NCBI GenBank assembly: GCA_024405255.1
Contig: JAKSOY010000135.1
Span: 1 to 11,852 of the forward strand
Length of the DNA stretch: 11,852 nt
Source of the DNA: Kiritimatiellia bacterium
Lineage (GTDB): Bacteria; Verrucomicrobiota; Kiritimatiellia; RFP12; UBA1067
Direction: 5' to 3'
Of the stretch, positions 1-4,660 are shown in pieces. Below the pieces are notes generated by a model. It did not search any database and had not been told where the DNA came from. It saw nothing but the letters and a program-made list of their open reading frames with translations. The translations under genes were made by a program, and so were the position numbers. Every line of letters begins with the position of its first letter. Within the stretch, counting starts at the first letter, position 1.

Positions 1-2
1 TG

Positions 3-80
3 ATGGGTCCTATGGGTCTTATGGGATTGATCATGATGGGTCTAATAGGTTCGATTGGATTGATTTTGATAATGGGGCAA
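3..80. repeat. Degenerate 9-base tandem repeat
   Basis: Units starting at 3, 12 and 21 read ATGGGTCCT, ATGGGTCTT and ATGGGATTG. After a 6-base interruption (30-35), units continue at 36, 45, 54, 63 and 72 with increasing divergence (ATGGGTCTA, ATAGGTTCG, ATTGGATTG and so on). The repeat may extend past the left edge of the window. Its function is unknown; slipped-strand expansion is the likely origin. Confidence 0.7.
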
Positions 81-201
81 AGCCTTTCGGAACGGCTTCT
101 TTTGGATTAGATCTGCGATGCGGTCTATTACCTAACGAATGTCCGAATGAAATCCTTCCAGTGCGCATTTCCCCATTTTCCGTTTTCCATTTGACATTCG
201 A

Positions 202-268
202 CCTCTGCGCGCTCGGCGTTCTCTGCGCGAGAAAATATCTCACGCGGAGGGCGCGGAGAACGCGGAGG
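202..268. repeat. Long imperfect inverted repeat, 31-base arms
   Basis: The arm at 202-232 pairs with the arm at 238-268 around a 5-base loop (AAATA). The ends of the helix pair well, and several of the mismatches become G.U pairs if the plus strand is transcribed. Each arm is built from CTCTGCGC/CTCCGCG-type sub-repeats. It resembles the intergenic elements made of alternating CGCAGAG-like words that I recall from many environmental bacterial genomes; that comparison is from memory. It lies downstream of the DUF1653 stop on the minus strand, so it could protect or end that transcript, but no clear T-run follows. Confidence 0.65.
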
Positions 269-366
269 CGGTGTGGGCTTCGGGGTCTGTCCCCAACGGG
301 GGCAGGGTGCGGACTCTGGCCGTGCCGCAAGGGATTGCAATTGGGAATCCAGAGGCCAAGCATTGC

Positions 367-387
367 GGCGCGCTCGGAGAGCGCGCC
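367..387. repeat. Perfect GC-rich hairpin (9-bp stem, GGA loop)
   Basis: GGCGCGCTC at 367-375 is exactly complementary to GAGCGCGCC at 379-387 with a 3-base loop. A related word, GGCGCGCC, recurs at about 410-417. No T-tract follows on either strand, so a classic intrinsic terminator is unlikely. It looks like a dispersed palindromic element rather than part of a gene. Confidence 0.65.
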
Positions 388-427
388 CTACCGACGGTGT
401 GTACGACTGGCGCGCCGAACCTGGTCT

Positions 428-499
428 CATTCGAACATTCGGGCATTCAAACATTCAAACATTCGAACATTCGATCATTCGAACATTTCGGCATTTTCC
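428..499. repeat. 8-base tandem repeat (CATTCGAA type)
   Basis: Nine consecutive octamers start at 428, 436, 444, 452, 460, 468, 476, 484 and 492. Most are CATTCGAA or CATTCAAA, and the last two decay to CATTTCGG and CATTTTCC. The core TTCGAA is itself palindromic. There are no spacers, so this is not a CRISPR array. It lies just downstream of the DUF1653 stop codon. Confidence 0.85.
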
Positions 500-513
500 C
501 CCGGGATGTTCGT

Positions 514-771
514 TCATTCGGCTTCCAGCAGGCGGAATCGCGGACCGGTGTAATCGTCGCGGGACACGGTTTCGAAGAACATCTTCGCCGGGCGTACCCA
601 CAGGCTCCGTTCGCCGTAGAGCGCACGATAGACGACCATCGGTTCCGTCGTCTCGCTGTCCAAGGCGAAATCGACCAGCTGGTAGCGATTGCCCTTGAAA
701 TGGACGAACATCCGCCCTTTCAACTTTTCACACGCCACCGGCACCCCGTTTCCATCCAGCTCGATCATCAT
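514..771 (-). CDS. DUF1653 domain protein
   Basis: An 85-residue protein matching the small DUF1653 family (Pfam PF07866) in length and core motifs. A first strand cluster, KGNRYQLVDFALDSET, is followed by VVYRALYGERSLWVRP, then a FFETV segment and a closing PRFRLLE. These proteins are usually stand-alone, about 70-90 residues, cytosolic and of unknown biochemical role. The start has two adjacent ATG codons (771 and 768). The Shine-Dalgarno-like GAGGTGAG lies only 2 bases from the first but 5 from the second, so 768 is the more likely start. It lies 90 bases downstream of lpxA, across a heptamer repeat, and may be read through from that operon; no clear promoter of its own is visible. Confidence 0.88.
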   Translation of the reverse strand: MMIELDGNGVPVACEKLKGRMFVHFKGNRYQLVDFALDSETTEPMVVYRALYGERSLWVRPAKMFFETVSRDDYTGPRFRLLEAE

Positions 772-802
772 CTCACCTCGATTCCAACAACATAAACTAC
801 AG

Positions 803-859
803 CCCCTAACCCCTAAAAACCTAATCCCTAAAACCTAACCCCTAACCCCTAAAACCTAA
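803..859. repeat. 7-base telomere-like tandem repeat
   Basis: Eight heptamers read mainly CCCCTAA or AACCTAA on the plus strand (TTAGGGG/TTAGGTT on the minus strand), with one extra A at 817. The array ends 2 bases before the lpxA stop codon. It looks like plant-type telomere sequence but lies inside a bacterial gene cluster, so a satellite formed by slippage is the likely explanation. It leaves no obvious room for a conventional terminator between lpxA and the DUF1653 gene. Confidence 0.8.
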
Positions 860-861
860 AA

Positions 862-1644
862 TCAGCAGACGCCGCGGGTCGAGGTACGGTAGAACTGGAC
901 GAGTTCCTTGATTTCGTCGAACTGCTCGACGTCGTTTTCGACGCGGTCGAGCGCCTGCGAACGATTGAGTCCGTCGCGGTAGATGAAACGATGCGCGTCC
1001 TTGAGCGCACGGATGACATCGCGCGAGAAGCCGCGGCGCGTCAGACCCACGACGTTCGGACCAATCACCTTGAGCGAACCTTCCACCATGTCGCCCAGCA
1101 TGAACGGCGGGAAGTCTTGGCGGATCTTCGACATGCCGCCGACCATCGCGTGACGGCCGACATTGCAGAACTGGTGCGCCGCAGCGCATCCGCCCACAAT
1201 CGCCCAGTCTTTGATGTGCACATCGCCCGCCAGCTGCACGCTGTTCGAGCAGATGACGTGGTCCCCGAGGATCACCCCGTGCGCCGCATGGCAGTATGCC
1301 ATGAAGAGCACGTCGTTGCCGATGATCGTCTTCTCGCCGTCCGCCGTGCCGAGATGCACCGTCGCGAACTCGCGAATCACCGTGCGGTCGCCGATTTCAA
1401 CGAACGACACGCTGCCTTCCTTGTACTTGAGGTCCTGCGTCTTCATGCCGATGCAGGCGTACGGGAAGATCTGGCAGTCCTGGCCGATCGTCGTATGCCC
1501 CCGCACGATCGCGCCCTGCTGCACCACGGTACGATCGCCGATTTTGACGTCCGGCCCCACGCTCGCGTAGGGTCCGATTTCGACGTCTTCGCCCAGCTGG
1601 GCATTCTGATCGACAATTGCGGTCGGATGGATGTTAATCGCCAT
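862..1644 (-). CDS. lpxA: UDP-N-acetylglucosamine acyltransferase LpxA
   Basis: Catalyses the first step of lipid A synthesis, moving an (R)-3-hydroxyacyl chain from acyl carrier protein to the 3-OH of UDP-GlcNAc in the cytosol. The 260 residues match the usual length. Hexapeptide repeats (I-G-x-x-x-x-V type) run from about residue 10 to 170 and form the left-handed beta helix. Catalytic His is H122 in the AHGVILGDH segment, equal to E. coli H125; HQFC at 157-160 and REFATVHLGT at 91-100 also match. Residue G170 aligns with E. coli G173 of the acyl-chain ruler, which by family knowledge favours a long hydroxyacyl chain such as C14; this is inference. The C-terminal helices include RRGFSRD and STRG. 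The start is fixed by GAGGAGG about 8 bases upstream. The gene lies 21 bases after the LptF/LptG permease and is surely in the same operon, rather than in the common lpxD-fabZ-lpxA-lpxB order. Confidence 0.97.
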   Translation of the reverse strand: MAINIHPTAIVDQNAQLGEDVEIGPYASVGPDVKIGDRTVVQQGAIVRGHTTIGQDCQIFPYACIGMKTQDLKYKEGSVSFVEIGDRTVIREFATVHLGTADGEKTIIGNDVLFMAYCHAAHGVILGDHVICSNSVQLAGDVHIKDWAIVGGCAAAHQFCNVGRHAMVGGMSKIRQDFPPFMLGDMVEGSLKVIGPNVVGLTRRGFSRDVIRALKDAHRFIYRDGLNRSQALDRVENDVEQFDEIKELVQFYRTSTRGVC

Positions 1645-1665
1645 TTCTTTTCCTCCTCATGTACA

Positions 1666-2841
1666 CTAAAGATTCTTGGGAATCAAATAACTCGCCAGCG
1701 CAAAACAGACGACGACCGGCAACCAGATGAGCACATACGGATGCAGCGCGTCGTTCTTCGCCACGCTTGTCATCAGGATCACCACCAGATAGTAGGTCAA
1801 CGCCGTCGCAAGCGAAATCGCCATGCCGATCGTCGACTCGCGGCGCTGGGCCCGAATGCCCAACGGCACGCCGATGAGCACGAAGCAGATGGACGCAAAT
1901 GCGAACACCCAGCGCTTCTGGAATTCCGTGCGCACATCGCTCAGATGGCGCCGCAGGGACTTCTTCAGCAGCTTGAGTTCCTTCTCGGGCGAGGCCCCTT
2001 CGGTCTTGCTCGCAAGCTTGCGCTCTCTCGCCCGACGCGCCGCCGCCGCTTCCGGGTTCTTGATGTCGGCCTTCGTCTCGCGGATTTCCTTCAGCATCTC
2101 GAAATAGCGGAAATCCTTCTCTTTGCGCTTGTAGGTACCGCTCTTGAGCGCGTCCTTGACACGATACTGGAACCGCGCGGCACGCGCCATGCCCGGATTG
2201 TCCTCGTCGATCGGATCGACCGTCATCCCCTGCAGGTCGAGCAGGATGTCGCGATCGTCGCTTGTGACAAGCGCTTTCGACGCCGTGACCATGCGGTCGA
2301 ACTTCGGATTCGTGTAGTCGAGCACGATCAGGTCGTTCAGCCAGTTTCCCGTCTTGGACTCGAAATAGATCTTCACCTTCGGGAAATCGTCGATCATCTT
2401 GCCCGGCTCGAGCAGTTCAAGCCCCGCACCGACCGAAAGCCGCGTCTTCAAGTCACGCCGCACCTCGTGTCCGCGCGGCACGATCTCATTGTTGATGAAA
2501 AGGCACACGAACGTGCAGAGCAGCGCAAAGAGAAGCGGCCAGCGCATCACCGTCAGCAGATTCACGCCGCACGCGCGCATCGCGGCGATTTCGCTATCCG
2601 CCGAGAGACGCGAGAAGACGAGAATGGACGCGACGAGAAGCCCCAGCGGAATCGTCCACTGCATCGTCTCCGGAAAACTCACGAGCGCGAAACGCCCCAC
2701 CAGCCCCACGGGCAGCCCTTGCAGCATGTACCCGACGATCTGCACCATCAGGCCGATCGTCAACACGAAGGACAGCACGAGGAAGGCCAGCAGAAACGAG
2801 GACAGAAAAGCCCCGAAGACATAGCGCTCGATCGTTCTCAT
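1666..2841 (-). CDS. LptF/LptG-family LPS export permease
   Basis: An inner-membrane subunit of the LptB2FG transporter that pulls LPS from the inner membrane into the periplasmic Lpt bridge. It is 391 residues. Membrane segments fall at about 8-38, 55-78, 97-117, 312-330, 336-360 and 367-387, with a periplasmic region between the third and fourth, as expected for PF03739. The motif RLSADSEIAAMRACGV after the second segment is the cytoplasmic coupling-helix signature, and GVPLGIRAQRRES follows the fourth. The start at 2841 is chosen because ATGA overlaps the stop of the upstream barrel gene and a GGAGG lies 9 bases before it; a further in-frame ATG at 2850 sits directly against that GGAGG and is unlikely. 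An unusually charged stretch (about 236-310, rich in Lys, Arg and Glu) extends the periplasmic part. It could be LptF or LptG; the partner is not in the window. Confidence 0.93.
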   Translation of the reverse strand: MRTIERYVFGAFLSSFLLAFLVLSFVLTIGLMVQIVGYMLQGLPVGLVGRFALVSFPETMQWTIPLGLLVASILVFSRLSADSEIAAMRACGVNLLTVMRWPLLFALLCTFVCLFINNEIVPRGHEVRRDLKTRLSVGAGLELLEPGKMIDDFPKVKIYFESKTGNWLNDLIVLDYTNPKFDRMVTASKALVTSDDRDILLDLQGMTVDPIDEDNPGMARAARFQYRVKDALKSGTYKRKEKDFRYFEMLKEIRETKADIKNPEAAAARRARERKLASKTEGASPEKELKLLKKSLRRHLSDVRTEFQKRWVFAFASICFVLIGVPLGIRAQRRESTIGMAISLATALTYYLVVILMTSVAKNDALHPYVLIWLPVVVCFALASYLIPKNL

Positions 2842-3422
2842 TCGCCACATCCTCCAAAGGTCCACTGCAGACCGAGTCCGACGGAATAGAGCATCCCGCA
2901 CGGCGAATCGATCCCCAGCATCGCCTGCGCATCGAAACGCACGGACAGATTATTCGTCAAATGATAGAGCGCACCCACACCGGCTACCGGCCCCATCGCC
3001 GTACGATGCGAACAATCCGCAAAGACATGCCGCGCGCCAAATCGCACCGCCGCGCCATAGGTGACAAACGGATCGAACCGCTCACACCCGAAAAGCTTGT
3101 CGAACTCCTCGATGCCGTTCAAGTGGAAAAGATGGCGGAACGCCACGCCCGAAAGGGCTTCGTGACCGGCCTGCGTCGAGGCATTCGGCGCCGAAACCGC
3201 CTCGAGTTCAAGCGCCTGCATCTCGTCGTCGAACATCCAGCCCGCACGCACCGAGACCTCCGCCGCACGCGTCAGCGTCGTACCATTGCCCGGCAGAAGA
3301 AGTCCACCCGACGCGCCCACATACCATGCGGAATAATCAAGCGACTCGTTGACTTCCTTCTCCGCCGCACACGCGCCCCACCCCAGGCCCGCGGCCACCA
3401 GAACTGTCAGAATCTTCTTCAC
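2838..3422 (-). CDS. Small outer-membrane beta-barrel protein
   Basis: A 194-residue secreted protein. A lysine start (MKK), a hydrophobic core and an A-C-A cleavage site near residue 19 form a Sec signal peptide. The mature part alternates polar and aromatic/hydrophobic residues in strand-like stretches, such as WYVGASGGLLLPG and FDPFVTYGAAVRFGARHVF. It ends with YSVGLGLQWTF, a fair outer-membrane insertion signal, followed by GGCGE. Size and pattern fit an OmpA/OmpX-like barrel of about eight strands. It starts with GTG at 3422, where GTGA overlaps the nrdR stop, and its own stop overlaps the next start as ATGA. Four cysteines lie in the mature chain, uncommon for a barrel. The exact role is unknown; coupling to LPS transport and lipid A genes suggests outer-membrane assembly or stability. 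No family name can be given with confidence. Confidence 0.82.
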   Translation of the reverse strand: MKKILTVLVAAGLGWGACAAEKEVNESLDYSAWYVGASGGLLLPGNGTTLTRAAEVSVRAGWMFDDEMQALELEAVSAPNASTQAGHEALSGVAFRHLFHLNGIEEFDKLFGCERFDPFVTYGAAVRFGARHVFADCSHRTAMGPVAGVGALYHLTNNLSVRFDAQAMLGIDSPCGMLYSVGLGLQWTFGGCGE

Positions 3423-3862
3423 TTTTTCACCATCTCCGTTATGACGTTCAGGAATTGGTTGACGTCGGTAAAACGACGATAGACGGACGCAAACCGGATG
3501 TAGGCCACTTCGTCAAGCCCGAGCAGACGCTCCATCACCATGCAGCCCAGCGCGTCGGACGACACCTCCTCGCCCTCGAGCGCCGCGACGACGCTGCCGA
3601 TGAGGTCCTGGATCTTCGACTCGCTCAACGGACGCTTCTGACACGCGATGCGCACCGACTTCTCAAGCTTCTCCCGCTGAAACGGCTCGCGCCGTCCGTC
3701 CCGCTTCACCACAAACAGTTCGTCGCGGTCGATTTCCTCATGCGTCGTATACCGATAACCGCATTTCAGGCATTCACGTCGACGCCGAATCACCGCACCT
3801 TCCTTCGAGGCACGCGAATCGAGCACCTTGTCGTCGTCATTACCGCACTTGGGACATTTCAT
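3419..3862 (-). CDS. nrdR: Transcriptional repressor NrdR
   Basis: A nucleotide-sensing repressor of ribonucleotide reductase genes, acting at NrdR boxes in promoters. The 147 residues are typical. An N-terminal zinc ribbon has CPKC (C3, C6) and CLKC (C31, C34), with RRRRECLKCGYRYTT between and after. The ATP-cone domain follows at about 46-136 (VVKRDGRREPFQREKL to YIRFASVYRRF), which binds ATP or dATP. The first codon, ATG at 3862, has no Shine-Dalgarno sequence before it; a 7-base AT-rich repeat ends 1 base upstream. The stop overlaps the GTG of the barrel-protein gene, so the regulator heads an envelope operon. No ribonucleotide reductase gene is in the window, and I see no clear pair of NrdR boxes. 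Confidence 0.97.
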   Translation of the reverse strand: MKCPKCGNDDDKVLDSRASKEGAVIRRRRECLKCGYRYTTHEEIDRDELFVVKRDGRREPFQREKLEKSVRIACQKRPLSESKIQDLIGSVVAALEGEEVSSDALGCMVMERLLGLDEVAYIRFASVYRRFTDVNQFLNVITEMVKK

Positions 3863-3863
3863 A

Positions 3864-3905
3864 GGGTTAAAGATTAAAAGTTAAAGATTAAAGGTTAAAG
3901 ATTAA
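3864..3905. repeat. 7-base tandem repeat abutting nrdR
   Basis: Six heptamers, in plus-strand order GGGTTAA, AGATTAA, AAGTTAA, AGATTAA, AGGTTAA and AGATTAA. On the minus strand, which is the sense strand for nrdR, they give alternating TTTAATC and TTTAACC words, and the array ends 1 base before the nrdR ATG. Three copies of TTTAAT each differ from the -10 consensus TATAAT at one base, so the array may supply promoter elements; that is inference. TTGACC at 3921-3926 resembles a -35 box but is only 14 bases from the nearest TTTAAT. Confidence 0.8.
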
Positions 3906-3937
3906 AGGCTCGGGGAGCTGGGTCAATCTGAAGATTC

Positions 3938-4618
3938 TTAGGACTTTCCATGGGAGCACAGAGTGCAATGGCGGCAGTCGAGATTCAGCGGTTCAGGGCG
4001 TTTGGTGCCTTTGCAGTCCGCCGCCACGGCCCCGAGGTGGTTGATCAATGCGAGCAGCAGCCCTAACGTGATGAACCCTCCCGCCGGCAGCACGGCCAGG
4101 CCGATCGGCGACGAATGGATGTTGCGGATTGCGAGATCGCCCCACACCGTCAGCGACCCCGACCCGACGATCTCGCGCACCGAAGCGATCAGCGAAAGCG
4201 CCAGCGTAAAGCCGATGCCCGTTCCCAGTCCGTCGGCCAGCGAGTCGATGACGCCGTTCTTGCTCGCATACGCCTCGGCCCGGCCGAGGATGATGCAGTT
4301 CACCACAATCAGCGGGATGAAAATGCCAAGCGAATCCGACAAGGTCGGCAGAAAAGCCTTCATCAGCAGATCGATCGTCGTCACAAACGCCGCCACGATG
4401 ACGATGTAGCAGGGAATGTGAACGGCCTCGGGAATCAACTTCCGCACGGCAGAAATGAGGCCGTTCGAACAGATCAGCACGAACGAGGCCGCGAGTCCCA
4501 TGCCGAGCGCATTCTCCAGCGAGGTCGTGACCGCGAGTGTCGGACACAACCCCAGAACCAGACGGAACGTCGGGTTGTTTTTGAAGATGCCGGACCAAAA
4601 TGCGAGCCAAGTTTTCAT
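3938..4618 (-). CDS. rnfE: Electron transport complex subunit RnfE
   Basis: An integral inner-membrane subunit of the Rnf complex, which couples electron flow between ferredoxin and NAD to ion movement. The 226 residues fit. Conserved motifs are NNPTFRLVLGLCPTLAV near the N-terminus and VVNCIILGRAEAYASKNG at 106-123. C25 and C108 lie in the positions known to bind the intramembrane iron-sulfur cluster shared with RnfA. About six hydrophobic segments follow the family pattern. Wording such as ENALGMGLA and GIFIPLIVVN favours RnfE over its homologue NqrD. The tail after residue 200 carries C202, C215, C218 and C221, an unusual soluble cysteine cluster. No other rnf gene lies on either side: the gene sits between the lyase-peptidase gene and nrdR with its own promoter and no Shine-Dalgarno site. 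Confidence 0.94.
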   Translation of the reverse strand: MKTWLAFWSGIFKNNPTFRLVLGLCPTLAVTTSLENALGMGLAASFVLICSNGLISAVRKLIPEAVHIPCYIVIVAAFVTTIDLLMKAFLPTLSDSLGIFIPLIVVNCIILGRAEAYASKNGVIDSLADGLGTGIGFTLALSLIASVREIVGSGSLTVWGDLAIRNIHSSPIGLAVLPAGGFITLGLLLALINHLGAVAADCKGTKRPEPLNLDCRHCTLCSHGKS

Positions 4619-4626
4619 GGCCCATT

Positions 4627-4655
4627 ATTATAGCATAAAATCGCCGTCCAAACAA
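4627..4655 (-). promoter_or_regulatory. rnfE promoter with consensus extended -10
   Basis: Minus-strand TATAAT at 4632-4627 is a perfect -10 box preceded by TGC, an extended -10. TTGTTT at 4655-4650 with a 17-base spacer is a weak -35. Only 8 bases separate the -10 from the rnfE ATG at 4618. Transcription should begin within a few bases of the start codon, so the mRNA would be leaderless or nearly so. No Shine-Dalgarno sequence is present. Confidence 0.65.
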
Positions 4656-4660
4656 TGAGG

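Larger units (their letters stand above)
1..513. other. Gene-free repeat-rich region
   Basis: No reading frame here looks real. The candidates on both strands are low-complexity, arginine- and proline-rich translations of repeats, without a recognisable domain or a ribosome binding site. The stretch holds, in order, a 9-base tandem repeat (3-80), a small imperfect hairpin (81-97), a long imperfect hairpin (202-268), a short CCCC/GGGG hairpin (287-305), a perfect GC-rich hairpin (367-387) and an 8-base tandem repeat (428-499) that ends 14 bases before the stop of the DUF1653 gene. I infer a non-coding intergenic region built up from several repeat families. Confidence 0.7.

Noticed and set aside
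81..103. Small hairpin AGCC...GGCT followed by TCTTTT as a plus-strand terminator
   Set aside because: The stem is short with a mismatch, and no plus-strand gene ends before it.
428..499. Possible CRISPR array
   Set aside because: Eight-base units follow each other without spacers and there are no cas genes.
161..795. Overlapping plus- and minus-strand frames in the left region
   Set aside because: They translate tandem repeats and hairpins, have no ribosome site, and some run through the DUF1653 gene.
803..859. Possible real telomere or eukaryotic contamination
   Set aside because: The array is short and degenerate and lies between ordinary bacterial genes on one strand.
991..2889. A 632-codon open frame on the plus strand opposite lpxA and the LPS permease
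   Set aside because: Its translation is dominated by Arg, His, Asp and Gln with no domain, as expected for the antisense frame of GC-rich genes. The minus-strand genes have clear families, ribosome sites and coupled starts.
3908..3920. GCTC/GAGC hairpin after rnfE as a terminator
   Set aside because: Only about 4-5 base pairs, and the following T-rich sequence is the heptamer repeat, so evidence is too weak.
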